Shown: positions 1 to 11,941, counted from the stretch's first letter. The stretch: DNA of 64,000 nucleotides from Tupaia tana (GCA_026018925.1 JAKSZU010000002.1:51263337-51327336), one strand, 5' to 3'. Numbers and translations are program-made. The notes: generated from the letters alone by a model not told the origin.

Positions 1-636
1 AATTGTTGCAGAAAACTAAGACATGTTGAATTAAGAAGAAAGGTAGTTTCATTACATCATATGGGAAAGAGACACTCTACATTAAGCTCATTAAGCTCAT
101 TCACTCTACATTTTCTCTGAATGTTTAAACCTTAGTAGCTCAGAACAATATCCACCCAAATATTACAGATATTTTGAGCACTGGCTAAATTCGTAAACTT
201 CTATGTGGAAATATTGGTTTTACATATTTGACATTCATTCAAGCAGTGTTAATTAAGTACCTACTATGTGCCAGGCATTTTTTTTCCTTCCCAGTCTATA
301 TATTTTTTGGAATAATATCCGTATCTTTTTTCTTTCTCCTCCCTCTTTCTTATAATTTCTTATAGTGATCCATCCACTTGAAGTTTTTTGTTTTTCTCCT
401 AAAAGGGCACCTAGACTGAGAAATGCCTTAAGCTCCAAGAGGCAAATCGGTACAAAGGGCTTGGAACACAGGATTTCATGCTATGGTAAAAGCTAACTGT
501 GACTGTAGCATTTGGGTAACAGAGTGCCAACTGATCGAGAGTTTCAAAACCAGTAACTCAGTTTCATGGTGTAAGATTTGAAATAAATAGATGCTAAACT
601 TCTAGGTTTCATATTTGATAACATTAATGAATAAAA
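1..636. other. Noncoding interval, nothing recognised
   Basis: A/T-rich sequence with short open frames only. I see no gene, RNA or confident repeat here. Confidence 0.5.
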
Positions 637-812
637 CATATTAGGGTTAGTATGTGTCAGACACTGTTCCACAGCATTTTACATATATTTTGACTCATTT
701 AAATCTCATAATAACCCTTTAGATAGATGGCATCTTCATTTAATAAATGGAAAGCTGTGAAATAGATAAGTACCTAACCCGAGGCCAGAACTCAAGCACG
801 TCTGACTCCAAA
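637..812 (-). repeat. MIR SINE (ancient), reverse orientation
   Basis: The order of motifs is that of a reversed MIR: GTGTCAGACACTGTTCCA, then a CTCATTTAAATCTCATAATA stretch, then CAGAACTCAAGCACGTCTGA. MIRs are old tRNA-derived SINEs shared across mammals. The copy is strongly diverged. Confidence 0.7.
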
Positions 813-858
813 TGCATGTTCTGTCAACCACCCCACGAGGCTGCCTGATAACGGTTTT

Positions 859-1203
859 GTTCTTGTTCTGTCATAGGGCACATGCGCTCGCTACAGAGAG
901 AGACAGAGTGAGTGAGACAGAGAGACACAGAGAGAGGGAAAGTAAGAAACTGCCTCTGAGGGGCCACATTGCAGTCCCCTCTCTATTATCTTGGGATTTT
1001 GGGCACACATGTGCATGTGCCCCACATGATTGTCTTTTTGTTTTTTGAAATATTTATTTTTTTAATTTAACTTTCTTTATTTATGTTTTAGTTTGACCAG
1101 AGATAGATAGAAAGCGAGAAAGAAAGCCACCAGGTCCAGTACTTGAACCGCAGTTGGCCACGTGGGAGTCCAGCACTTTAGCCACTATGCCGCCTACAGG
1201 TCC
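859..1203 (-). mobile_element. Composite tRNA-SINE: S unit joined to an L body
   Basis: Read on the minus strand, this is a complete S unit (about 1203-1044: tRNA-like head, CT tract, TGGTCAAAC and A-rich tail) followed by the body and tail of an L/C element (about 1043-859) that has no head of its own. One imperfect direct repeat, CTGCCTGATAACGGTTTT at 841-858 and CTGCCGGATAATGTTTT at 1204-1220, flanks the whole block, which suggests one insertion rather than two. Confidence 0.7.
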
Positions 1204-1220
1204 CTGCCGGATAATGTTTT

Positions 1221-2640
1221 AATTTACTTTCTCACTGTTAACTATTTCAGTGACTGAGTGTCCACCAGGAAAGAGGTCTGTGGAGCACAGACTCATCATT
1301 TCTTATGTCCCCTGCACTGTTTTCCCTGCAGTCTCTCTGGTACGACTGTTCACCCCACACTCTGACCGAGTCATCAGAACACCATCCCGCTCATGGAACT
1401 CTGGACTGGCTTCCCACAGCACTACATGTAAAATATAAGTGCCCCACAGCACCTCTGTTCCTGCCCTCCTCACACATTAACTCTAACCCAATTTCCTTCA
1501 TCCCCTTCACCCGCCTGCAGCTCCTCTCTGAATTTCCATACATTTCTCCCTGACACTCGAATTCTTCAATCAATGTCTCTAAGGATACATTATCATAACT
1601 TTCTTGGAAGGTCTTCTCAAGAAAAAAATAATCATGTTATGCACAAAACACTTGAAAATTTTGTCATGGTGACAAGTTTACTCTTACCCTCCAAAATACC
1701 AGCAACAATATTTTGGATATGGTTTAAAATATTATTTGTGGATGTCCCTATGTTGTGTTCAGTTAAGGTACAATCAGAGAATAGATGTCCCTTTTGGTCT
1801 GTGTTGAGAGTAGATTCTGTTTCAGATGCAAGGATTTGAGGAAGCATGCTTATGAACCTATTTATCTCATTTTGAAATGGTAACTACCAGTACATTACAT
1901 ATAATAGGTACTTAAAATACATTTTCACTGCATTATAGCCTTTGCACACAGAATATTAAGGAAAAAGCAGTAAGTATGAATCCAACAACAACAAAAATGA
2001 GTAAAAACATCTTCCAGTGTAACATCTCATGTAAAAGAGAGAGAAAACAAAACAAAACAAAACACATAAACAGCCTTGGCCTGCTTCTTTTAGAGGCAAT
2101 TTACTTTCACTTGGGATAAAAGTGTAACAATCTAGTTTCTAAGTCCACAGTAATTTAGAAGGGAGTAGGGGCTGTTTTCAAACCAATAGCAGAGAAAAAG
2201 GGGCTCATCAATCATTTAATCACCAGGGAAGAATCAGAAAAGTTCTTAAAAGCAGAAACCAGAACCTGGACAGCACAGCAGCAGGACCCACCTCCTAAAA
2301 GGGTGAATAGTCTTATGAGACTGAAGGAGGCTGACAGCACCACCCTCTCACAGATGTGTAACTCATTCTTCCTCATACCGAACAAGACATCTAAACATAT
2401 TTCTATAAGAAATATGATTTAAAGGAGCTGAACTGGCAATGCAATAATCCTCAGAAGCCAAAAGATTCACAGGAGGAATCCAGAGAGGAAGTGGGCACTG
2501 AGGTGGCAGCTGTGACCCCAGGAACCTGAAGGAGTAGCATAAAGGGCAGAGGGCAAAGTCTAGGCCTCAGGGATTAGGAGGTAGGCTAGAGGCCCGTTGT
2601 AAAGCAACCCCAAAGGGCTGAAGTCTCAATGAAGCCTCCC
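1221..2640. other. Noncoding interval, no recognised repeat
   Basis: About 1.4 kb of apparently unique sequence. The part near 1290-1560 is C/T-rich and may be a decayed old repeat, but I cannot name it. No reading frame looks like a conserved protein. Confidence 0.4.
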
Positions 2641-2648
2641 CCTGAATA

Positions 2649-2649
2649 A

Positions 2650-2688
<39 letters not shown>

Positions 2689-2690
2689 TT
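2649..2690. repeat. (CT)n microsatellite
   Basis: A nearly pure CT tract beside the tail of the following minus-strand SINE. Confidence 0.9.
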
Positions 2691-2777
2691 AAATGTTGCT
2701 ATAGGGCACATGCACCTGAGACTTTTTTTAAGAATTTTTTTTTTATTTAACTTTAATTCGACCAGAGGAGGAGGGGG

Positions 2778-2840
<63 letters not shown>

Positions 2841-3034
2841 AAAGTGAGAAAGCAAGCCGCCAGGTCTAGGACTTGACCCATGGTCAGTCATGTGGGAGTC
2901 CAGTGCCCTTAACCACCATGCCACCTGCCAGCCCTAGTGCCTGGCATGTTTTTTAAGCCACTGGGTCCAAGCCTTAAACCAAGTAGCTGGCCATGGGGAA
3001 TCCAGCCACCTTAACCACACCACTAGCAGGCCCA
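2691..3034 (-). mobile_element. tRNA-SINE long form, split by an S insertion
   Basis: The tail (GCTATAGGGCACATGC) lies at 2699-2714. The head and part of the body resume at about 2935-3034 (CCTGGCATGTTTTTTAAGCC to CTAGCAGGCCC). The two halves are separated by a younger S element, so this is a nested pair. Confidence 0.75.
2721..2934 (-). mobile_element. tRNA-SINE short form (S), nested, with expanded (GA)n
   Basis: From the minus strand it runs from GGCTGGCAGGTGGCATGGTG through a direct head-to-CT-tract junction to an A-rich tail. Its CT tract has grown into a (GA)n run at about 2790-2836 on the plus strand. It sits inside an older SINE in the same orientation. Confidence 0.8.
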
Positions 3035-3316
3035 CCCCAGGTATTCCTTTGGTACATCTGTATGCATGCATGTTAAATTAAGCAGTTGCTGATGATTTTC
3101 TACTACATTAACTCTACACAGTAAAAAAGTACAATATTTTTTCTTCCAGATAATAGAGCAGCAAATATTGGAGTAATGCAGGGTTAAACAATTACTTCTA
3201 GTACCAATGAATCATTAAAAAAGCATCTCTTAAAAGCAATTATTAGTTGATGCTACATGGAAAGTCGGGCAGCACACAGCGCAGAGGCAAAGATCTGCCA
3301 CTTAAAACCATTTCCT

Positions 3317-3580
3317 GGGCAGGCCCTGTGCCCAGTGCTTAAGCGCTGTGCAAGGGCACCAACTCGTACATGGCTGGCCATGGTTTGAATCCAGGTCCCA
3401 GTGGCTTGAAAAGTGCCCAGGATCCTGATAGGATAGCTAAAAGAGGGGGAAAAATTGCGGGGTGACCAGGCCCCACTGGGGGTTGCTTCCTCTCTTTCTC
3501 TCCCCCTCTCTTCTCCTCCCTCCCTTTTCCCTCCCCCCATCTCTCTGGTACACTAATGTATCCTTTACATAAAACAAAAC
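3317..3580 (+). mobile_element. tRNA-SINE long form, old divergent copy
   Basis: The head GCAGGCCCTGTGCCCAGTGC is followed by a box-B-like CATGGTTTGAATCC, the CAGTGGCTTGAAAA junction, a body with GACCAGGCCCCACTGGGGG, and a long CT tract. It is more diverged than most copies. Confidence 0.65.
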
Positions 3581-3589
3581 ATAAAAATG

Positions 3590-4861
3590 ATTCTCCCAGT
3601 CTCAGAACCTCACAAAAACAAAACTAGGCCATGGAATCAGTGCATTGGACAGAGACCCTTTCAAAAAGCATCTTAATACATGACCATTTGTATCAGAAAA
3701 TAACATGCCCAAAAACTTTCCAAGAAATTTGCAACTGAAAAATGAAAAAATGGTACTAGAACTACACAATGGTGCCTATGGTGACATGAGAGATGATATC
3801 TTTGAATTGGGTTTGAAGACTACCTTTAAAATGTACACTAACTGTCATACAGACTTAAGAGTCTATAAACTATTCACTCAATAGTAGTTTAAAATTCTTA
3901 CAGCTTAATGCCTACTCTAAAATGGAGATTTAGTGTATGAAGATGATTTTGAGACACTTTTCTTCCCTCTCTGCTTAAGGAAATTATTTACTACAGGAGA
4001 TTTGCAATAATTTAGGCAGTAAATGGGAGACTAAAGGAAGAAGAATGGTGCTAAATTTTATAAGGAATTCAAAGCCCTACAATTTTTAAGCATTATAGGA
4101 CTCTGTGTCCTAGAAAGACTTTTCCTAGCCAGTGGTGACTAAGGACACTATTAACAATAGAAACCACGGTTTAAAACAAAATAATTGTACCAAAAAGTTG
4201 GTCTCCAGACTAAATGTACTTGATTCATGCCAATTGTACTATTCAGAACAATTCTTATGAAAAGCAGGAATGATTTTGCTTTATTAAATCTTTTTCTTGA
4301 GTGTGAATTATTGCTTAAGATGCTGTGAATACTGAATTTAAAATGCTGCCATCTTCCTACCACCTCCCCTCCTCCAATCCCATTTCTTTCCTCCAGTAAC
4401 AAACAGATTTGTCTACTCTCTGTTTTTCTTAGAAGTGAGGAAGGAAACATTCAAGTTATTCTCCTATATATATCTGTATTTTATCAAAGTTCATTTTTCT
4501 GAGCTTCTTTGACCTCTCAATAAGGTTCTTATAGTCAAGACTGACAAATAACATTAAGTTCTTAGATATTAACATACTCTTCAGTATGTTAATTATTCCC
4601 CCAACCCACTATAAGTGGTAGGTAAAAATAAAATGGCCTTTTAACTTGATCATAGCTTTTACAGACATGTGAATCTTACAGGTATATGCCTATTTCCTTT
4701 GATTCTCTGCTCTGGTCCTGCATTGGATACCTGGCTCTGGAACTCCCAGAACCTGAGCATCAGTACCCCAAAAGAAAGCTATTGCTAGGATCCCCTCATC
4801 TGAGAAGATGATCTGGTCTAAGGAGATGTCTGACAATCAAAAATAAGAAAAATGGATTTAG
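3590..4861. other. Noncoding interval, no recognised repeat
   Basis: About 1.3 kb of apparently unique A/T-rich DNA. Short frames only; no RNA gene or familiar repeat seen. Confidence 0.45.
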
Positions 4862-4872
4862 AACTGTGCATG

Positions 4873-5037
4873 TAGGGGGTGGCAGGTGGCATGGTGGTTG
4901 AAGTGCTGGACACCCACATACTGACTGTAGCTCAAGTCCCCGACCTGGCAGCTTGCTTTCTCACTTTTCCTCTCTCTCTGGTTAAATGATAAAATAATAA
5001 CAATAATAAATGAAATTAAATAGTTAAGAGAAAAAAA
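4873..5037 (+). mobile_element. tRNA-SINE short form (S)
   Basis: It has the S head (GGTGGCAGGTGGCATGGTGG), the CAGCTTGCTTTCTCACTTTT junction, then CTCTGGTTAAATGATAAAA and an A-rich end. It is flanked by AACTGTGCATGT and AACTGCATGT. Confidence 0.85.
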
Positions 5038-5047
5038 AACTGCATGT

Positions 5048-5494
5048 CCACAAAGACACAATCAACACTTGCTGCCCAGAGCATTATGTAAAGACATGAA
5101 TTGCTAGAAATAAACTCCTTCCTGTGCAAACACAATATACCAAGGGAAAAGACAGTGGGGAATTTCTCCAGTGTATCATAGATCTGAATTTCTTTTTCAT
5201 GTTTGAAAATATCCCATTCTTAGTTGCCTAAAATGATTTCATATATGTTTGAGAAAGGGGTAGGAATGAGTCTAACAGAAGAATAAAAATAACCAGGACC
5301 TGTTTTTTTCTAACCAAGGTTAGAAAGAAATGTGTCTCAAAGGAAAAAAAAAATGGTTGGAATTCTCAAGCTCCTACAGTCTCAGAATGAATCATAAATG
5401 AAGGATAAAAATGGTTGCTCTATGTAGGAACTGTGAAACAAAATATAAAACGTATATATTTTATAGTGCATAAATTAATTTCACAGAGTGACTT
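5048..5494. other. Noncoding interval, nothing recognised
   Basis: A/T-rich unique-looking sequence with no gene or repeat that I can name. Confidence 0.45.
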
Positions 5495-5640
5495 ATACAC
5501 ATTCTCACAACAATCTTGTGAGATGGACCCCATTATTATTTCTAAGAAACCTGTCGTGCAACTGAGTGGCAGAGCTACTGGTCCAATGCAAGTCTGTTCT
5601 GACTTTGGGTCCAGTGCCTTTTCATTTTCACTACTCAACA
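5495..5640 (-). repeat. MIR fragment, reverse orientation
   Basis: Motifs run in reversed MIR order: CACATTCTCACAACAATCTT, GTGAGATGGACCCCATTATT, AACTGAGTGGCAGAGC, TCTGACTTTGGGTCCAGTGC. Confidence 0.65.
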
Positions 5641-5989
5641 GTTTAAAATGCAGCTTCAGAGACAGCTCTTACGGAGTTTACAACCTAGTTGATCATAGAA
5701 GACTCCGAAATAATCAGGGAATGACATTAAGCAATGTGTAATTCTGTTTTGAATTACATGTCACAAAGTGCAACTCTCTGGGAGCAGTCAGTTAAGACCA
5801 GATGGGAAGTGGGGTATGGCACAGAGAGGAGCAGGATACACTTGAGAGGCAGTTGCTTGGCTCTGGCAGGCCTGTGCGGTAGTGCTAATGAGAAACAGGG
5901 TCAGTTTTAGGAAAGAAACTGGACCCTGCAAGGGGCAATAAAGGCGCCCCCAAAGATTTCTGAGCAGTAGTATAAAGTGGTGATGGTAG

Positions 5990-6250
5990 TAACTGTGCAC
6001 GGTGCGCTGGGATAAACGAACTCCGTGCACACACGAGGACGTAGGGAGACTTCCCATTCTCCTTCCTCTCCCGTCTCACGACTCCACTGAATTTCACAGT
6101 CCACTTACTGGAATCATTCGTGGGTTTGGGCTCTTCCTCTGACTACAAGACTTTTCCTTCTAATCCTGGTCCACTCATCTTCAGCCTGAAGCTGGAAGTC
6201 ACTGCTTTGGAGAACCGTCCCCGTCCCTACCCTCCCGGGTGTGATGTTTC
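5990..6250. other. CpG-enriched unique segment
   Basis: Outside repeats, CpG is rare in this window, yet about a dozen CpG dinucleotides fall in this 260-bp stretch (for example GGTGCGCTGGGATAAACGAA and CCGTCCCCGTCC). It does not resemble a SINE head. It may be a regulatory element or simply slow-decaying unique sequence. No promoter motif is decisive. Confidence 0.4.
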
Positions 6251-6289
6251 CTCTCTGAGTGTCTCCTGTTGCAGCACTCATCTCCGGGC

Positions 6290-6405
6290 ACTGGAATTCC
6301 CAGTGGGTTACCCAGGCTGGTTGTCAGACTGAAAACTCCCAGGGTAGGGAATGGCCCATCTTTTCCAACATTTAATCCCTTGGTAGACAATGGGTGAATC
6401 AGAGG
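6290..6405 (+). repeat. Possible L2 3-prime end fragment
   Basis: CAGACTGAAAACTCCCAGGG, then AGGGAATGGCCC and AGACAATGGGTGAATCAGAG, follow the order of the L2 LINE 3-prime end (a stretch like GACTGTAAGCTCC...GGGCAGGGAC). It is diverged and the call is tentative. Confidence 0.35.
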
Positions 6406-7150
6406 AAGTGTGGAGGGGAATATGATCAGGAAACAGACTTAGATTATGATATATGGACAGGTAAGAAGATACATATATAGGCATGCTAAAATAAAGAAGA
6501 GTATAAATTGGAGGATGGCCTCAATCTCATGAAAGGAGATATTCAAAGCCTTCTTTTCTTTCATCTGACCAAGTTCCTTAATGAAGGGAAGGCTTCGTTC
6601 AGAGTCAGCACTAAGATAAGATATATTTTTATGATGTACAATAAACTATATATATATATATATATTTTTTTTTTAAATATATATATATATTTTAAAGCCA
6701 CATTTTGGCCAGAAGAGAGCAAAGACTTCAACAAGTGTCACGAAACAAGTATCTACAGAGAGCATGGTGCTTTGTGAGGACCCATACCAGGTATTTCAGG
6801 GTATACAAAGATGAATCACAATTTCAGCCCTAAGGAGCCTTATACTCCAATAAAGAACCACATAAAGAAAAACGATGTCAAAGGTACAGTGCTGCGGAAT
6901 TAGAGGAGGAGAAAACATCAAGGAACTATACAAATGTTTTAGGCAGAGAAATGAGATGATCAAACTGTGATTTTAGAAGATCTGGACCTCCTCCAAGATG
7001 GTCTGAGTTGTAGGGAAAATCTAAAAGCAGGCAGACTTTAAGTTAAAGAGAGTGCAGTGGTCTAGTCAAGAGGTAACTAGGGTACAAACCAGAGTGTTGG
7101 TGGCAGCAATGGAAGGAAAGGGACATAGTAAATTTAAGATGGCAGACTCT
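6406..7150. other. Noncoding interval with a (TA)n/T/A palindrome
   Basis: A (TA)n tract at about 6647-6692 is interrupted by a T-run/A-run that makes it self-complementary. The rest is unique-looking with no gene seen. Confidence 0.5.
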
Positions 7151-7424
7151 TGGGGCCACAGGTGGCATAGTGGTTAAGGCCCTGGGCTCCTGCATGGCCA
7201 ACTGCAGTTCAAGTCTTGGACCTAGTGGCTTGAAATTCATGCCAGGCATGAGTGCATGCATGCCCAAAATCCCAAGAGAACTGAGAAGGGATTGAAGCAT
7301 GGCCATCTCCCCTGGGGGTAATTTCTCACTTTCCCTCTCACTGTCCCTCTCTCCGCCCGTCTCTCACGAGTGCTTGTACCCTATAGCACCTCCTCCTCCC
7401 AAAAAAGAGAAACAAATAAAAAAA
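7151..7424 (+). mobile_element. tRNA-SINE long form
   Basis: Head GGGGCCACAGGTGGCATAGT, box-B-like CAGTTCAAGTCTTGG, body with CCCAAAATCCCAAGAG and a CCCCTGGGGG core, CT tract, and end GTACCCTATAGCACC plus A-rich tail. GCAGACTCTT lies just before it and AGACTGACTCTT just after it. Confidence 0.85.
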
Positions 7425-8039
7425 AGACTGACTCTTTAAAAATTGATCATTAATTAGAAAAATAATTTATATTTCTCCAAGAAGCCTTTTGCTTTATTTC
7501 ACTTTATACCTAAGGTACAGGTGGTATTAGCAAAGGTGGTTTTGATGCAGATGCTTTTGAACAGAATATGGGGTGATTTCTATTTGTAACCGTTCACTTG
7601 TAGACAGGTGCCTCCAGCTGTTTTTATTCAATAATGCCCCTATGCAATTACCTTTAGAGCTTAAGGCAGCATAATTAAGTGGTAAGATTCTGAAATTAAA
7701 ACAAGAAGATTTAGATTCCAACTCTAGGACATTATTTTATCTCTTCTTTCCGTAGATTTTTCATTTGTAGAATGGGAGTGCTTTATGAGGTAGTTGAGAG
7801 AACAAAATGAGATAAATATGAAAACTATTAGAAACAAGCAAGTTACCACTATATAACAGTGACAATGTTTGGCACCTTCATAATATCAGGTTCACTGGGA
7901 CAGCACAAATATTTGTAAGTTAAAGACAAGCATTTATTTAACACTGCCTCTCATAATTGATTCCAGCTGTGTTTCTGTGTAGTGCTAAGATGACAATCAG
8001 ATGAAGTATACTATTAATCATTTATAAAGGAGCAGAAGC
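7425..8039. other. Noncoding interval, weak MIR trace
   Basis: About 7665-7830 has a faint plus-strand MIR pattern (TTTAGATTCCAACTCT, ATTTGTAGAATGGGAGTG). Otherwise nothing is recognised. Confidence 0.35.
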
Positions 8040-8250
8040 AAAGTATAATGGCTAAAAGCATTAGCAGCAGAGTCCAGTGACCCAGATTCCAAGGATAAAT
8101 GAAAGCTCTCTTAGCCTGGATACCCTGGTCTGTATAATGGGAATGGTAATACAATAATCTCAGAGAACCACGGGGAGTGTTCATTAAATTCTGACTGTGG
8201 GAGCTACACAGTAAGGGCCACAGTACATTAGACCAGCAGTCCTTTCTCAA
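8040..8250 (+). repeat. MIR fragment
   Basis: Plus-strand MIR order: AAGTATAATGGCTAAAAGCA, GAGTCCAGTGACCCAGATTC, GTCTGTATAATGGGAATGGT, GGAGTGTTCATTAAATTC. Confidence 0.6.
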
Positions 8251-8484
8251 ACAACTCTTGAGCCCAGCATTTATAAAATAACCACAATTTTACTCCTCTT
8301 TTTGGTATTTTGGGCTTGGACAATATGTATCTAAGATAAAAACTAGGTATGAATGTACTTTTTAAAGTTCGGCATTTATAAAGATATAATTACTTCTCTA
8401 ATTATAAAATTTACTAAGTATCTATAAATAATTTAGTGCTAGTCTAGCCTCACTGATTTTTACATATGATAAAAGAAGCTATAT

Positions 8485-8751
8485 TTTCTTTCTTTTTTTT
8501 TTTTTTTGGAGAGGTTTTTGCTACAGGGCGCGTGTGCTCGCCAGAAAGACAAAGAGAGACAGAGAGACAGAAAGTGAGAAATCACCCCCTAGGGGGGGAT
8601 GGCCACACCATAATCCCTTCTCCTCCATTTTCCTCTCAGGATCTTGGGCACACACACGTGCCTGGAGTTTAAGCCGCCGGGTCCAGGACTCGAACCACAG
8701 TCGACTATATGGGAGTCCAGCAACATAGCCATTATGCTAATTGCTAGTTCG
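8485..8751 (-). mobile_element. tRNA-SINE long form (L)
   Basis: A poly(T) start is followed by GCTACAGGGCGCGTGTGCTC, the purine-rich tract, a CCCCCTAGGGGGGGAT palindrome, and the head complement ending GCTAATTGCTAGTTC. The direct repeat is A(A/-)GCTATATTTT before and GAACCTATATTTT after. Confidence 0.9.
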
Positions 8752-8884
8752 GAACCTATATTTTAAAAATAATATAATATTTAATATTTTTCACTAATTT
8801 AACACTTCTTATTGACATACATTAAAAGAATTAGTTGGTCAAAAAAATCTGTTGGTAGAGATGGCTAGCTGTCTCCTTCTACAG

Positions 8885-9312
8885 TTAACATAAAACCCTC
8901 ATATCGTTAGCTGAACACACTGCCATTCTGAATAAAGACTATATAATCCAGCTTTCCTAGAAGCTGGGTGTGACCAGGTGACTAAGCTTAGGCCAGTAAG
9001 TAGAAAGGGAAGTGGGTATGCACAGTCCATGTCACTAAAGTGCGTGTTCTCCCAGTAAATTCTCCCTCTGTCTGAAATGTGGATGTAAGGGCTGGAGCTG
9101 GAGAAGCCGTCGGTTGTCTATCCCAGAAATGGAAGTCACATCTTAAGGCTGCTGGAGCCACAGAGAAGGGCTCTGAATTCCTGATGATTAAGGAGATTCT
9201 AAACCAGTTCTGGATTGCCTTTATCTATATAAGAAAGAAAACTTTCCTGTTTAAAAATTCCTATGTTGAGTTTCCTGTCTCTGGTAGTTTAATATAAACC
9301 TAAATGATACAG
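8885..9312 (+). repeat. Ancient interspersed repeat, LTR- or DNA-transposon-like
   Basis: It carries GTGACCAGGTGACTAAGCTT, GGCCAGTAAGTAGAAAGGGA, GGATGTAAGGGCTGGAGCTG and an end TAAACCTAAATGATACAG, a pattern I know from old mammalian interspersed repeats but cannot assign to a named family. The sequence at 63690-64000 looks related (GTCATATGACCCAATCCTGG). Confidence 0.45.
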
Positions 9313-10515
9313 AAAAAAATAAAATTCAACTTTTAAGTTCACTTAATTTCTTAAGTTACGGTCTCAATTTTTCCGTTTCCTTTCTTCTTTTTCCCATTCA
9401 GACTCCTGGACTCTTGCTGGCTCTCTTCCCTTTGGACCCATTTCCATGGTGTGTTAAAGGACAGTAAAGGGGCAAGTGAACTCATTCAGCTGCCCTACCA
9501 CTGCCTACCTTATTCCTAACCTAACTTATACTCTACCCCTCCCTCCTCAACCTCTGTGGGCTCCATTGTGCTCTTCATCCCAGAAGTTTAACTCCAAAGG
9601 GAAAAACAAAAACAAAAAAACCCAAAACCATGTTCATTTGTTCACTACTCACTCAACAAATTTTTGTTCAATGTCTACTGTGTGCTAGGCATTGCTTTAG
9701 ATGATGAATAAAACAGACCTTAACTTCAGAGAGCTAACTCAGATATTCTTTAAAAATGTAGATTAGATTTTGTTCTGTTCATTTGTGCACCACACCTCTG
9801 TGGCCCCAAGTTTTTCTATAGAAAGATAAATGAGTGTAAAGGATTGAGGAAAGCCAACATATGCAATGGTAGGAAGAACCTTATACAATATTTAGGTATG
9901 GAGGAGGATTCTCAGGGAGGAAGGCAAAGATGTGGACAAAGGCAAAGGAAACAAAAGGGAGGAAGGAAAGGAACACATATTCATCGACTTTTACTGAGCT
10001 CCATACTTCCTCACAACCTCCTTCGCGTATTAGTGACTAACAGGGACAAGTTTACTGTTAAACTTCTGGAACTTTCAGAGTATAGCAACTGCCCTCCTGC
10101 ACTGCTAACATCAAAGGACTTTAGAAACCATCAAAAGGCTCCTCACTATTCTCTCCCAATTCTAGCCCCCACTTAGAACTTCTACCCTTTCCTACCTCTT
10201 ACTGAAAACCTTCTACCAGCGTACCCCGAGGGAAGACGAGATTTGGCAGAATGGAGAGGGAGTGAGGGAGTGTTGTTGGAATCTCCAGTTAAAACTTAGT
10301 TGTAATTTTTTCATAGACACACTGCTTAAATAAAATCTAAACATAATTTGTGTTACCAGGTCTATAGTTCAACAACCCTATGCAGTTAAAATAAGTTTTT
10401 GTCGGTTGGCTTTAGGATGCGCTTAAGTGAGAAAGTAAGTTCAGAGTTTCAAATTATTAATATGAATTTTAACTTTGGACTATATCTTTTTGGGAGACAT
10501 GGAATGCCTGGGCAT
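9313..10515. other. Noncoding interval with a short old-repeat fragment
   Basis: About 9635-9715 (CTCACTCAACAAATTTTTGT, CTACTGTGTGCTAGGCATTG) matches a MIR/L2-type repeat end. Around 9890-9985 the sequence is purine-rich. No gene seen. Confidence 0.4.
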
Positions 10516-10523
10516 CATTTTTT

Positions 10524-10781
10524 TTTTTTTTAGAGGTTTTTGCTATAGGGCACGTGCTCTTGCCAGGAAGACAGAGAGAGACAGAGAGACAGAAAGCGAG
10601 AAATCACCCCCCAGGGGGGATGGTCACGCCGCAATCCCTTCTCCTCTATTCTCCTCTCGGGATCTTAGGCACACATGCCCACGTGCCCAGAGTGAGTTTA
10701 AGCCACTGGGTCCGGAACTCGAACCGCAGTCGACTACATGGGAGTTCAGTGACATAGCCATTACTCTAACTGCTGGTCCCA
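10524..10781 (-). mobile_element. tRNA-SINE long form (L)
   Basis: Poly(T), GCTATAGGGCACGTGCTCTT, purine tract, CCCCCCAGGGGGGAT palindrome, and head complement ending CTAACTGCTGGTCCC. GGGCATCATTTTTT before and GAGCATCATTTTTT after form the TSD. Confidence 0.92.
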
Positions 10782-10859
10782 CTGAGCATCATTTTTTGCC
10801 TAACAGAAATAGCTACCAGTATTGATAGACACATGGATCAAGAAGAATGAAAAAGAAAG

Positions 10860-11131
10860 AAATCAGGGAGCAGATGACAACACAGCAGTAAAATGTGATG
10901 CTCTGCAAGGCAACACTATGTGGGAGGTTCCCATTTCTGGCCAGAGACCTCTTTCAGTAGGCTGGCACATGTGCGCCCAAATGGGGCTGGCTGATGGCTG
11001 GAGTGGACTGCAATGTCAGGACCTACTGGGAGTGCTGTCTCTAATGCTCCCTCTCTCCTTCCCTTTCTGCCTCTCTCACTCATGGAAGAAATAAATTAAT
11101 TAAACTAAAAAAAAAAAAAAAAAAAAAAAAA
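10860..11131 (+). mobile_element. D-family SINE
   Basis: This shares with four other copies in the window the order ACACAGCAGTAA, GCTCTGCAAGGC, TATGTGGGAGGTTCC, GGCTGGCTGATGGCTGGAG, then a CT tract, CTCACTCATGGAAGAAATAA and a run of about 27 A. It differs throughout from the L/C/S SINEs. Confidence 0.6.
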
Positions 11132-11901
11132 CAATGTTGGGATCTGGTGTTTTTCTTTCTATCTTAGGTTTGTGGGAAAGGATATTTATTAAATACTGCT
11201 GAAGTAGTTTGACTGTGACAGTTTTTAATACTCTATAATAGGACATTATAATTTTTTTTCTTAAGATTGTGGTTTTAACACAAGTAGTTTCTTTTCCTGT
11301 TAGCTTTCAGACAACTCTGCTTAAGTCTGAATTATATACCTGGAGGAAGTGCTACCACAATTTTAGCCTTCTTGTTTCTAGTTGAGCTATTATTCTCAGC
11401 TTTTCTCCATTAGTAAAGAATCATATATTCACTTACAGTTTTCTTTCTAACCTAATAAAAAATGCTCTTAAAATAATAAAACAGTCATAAATCTGAGACA
11501 GAGAAAAAGAGGTACATTTGCCCCATCAGCACTAATGAAAAGGCTTACAGATGTTAAGAAACTTTCATTGGCTTTGGTTCAGCACTTGAATCAGGAAACT
11601 AACGTACTGACCACGGTCCCTTGTCTTTTTTTCTACAGGGTCCTTGCCTATAAAGTGTAGCCAAAATATAACTCTCATTATATTCCTGATATAGCAATAA
11701 AAAGACACAAAAACATTCTAAGTAGTAAAGACAATCTTTCCTTCCCCAACGGGCCATAAGTCCAGAAAAACAAGTTACCTCATTTATCAACCATGCTATT
11801 TAAGACTCTTTGATACAAAAATATTGTACTATTTCCTAATTTTCTATAAAAATGTACTTTTGATCAACATCTTAGTTCAAATGTCATCCAGTGAGGTTCT
11901 A

Positions 11902-11941
<40 letters not shown>

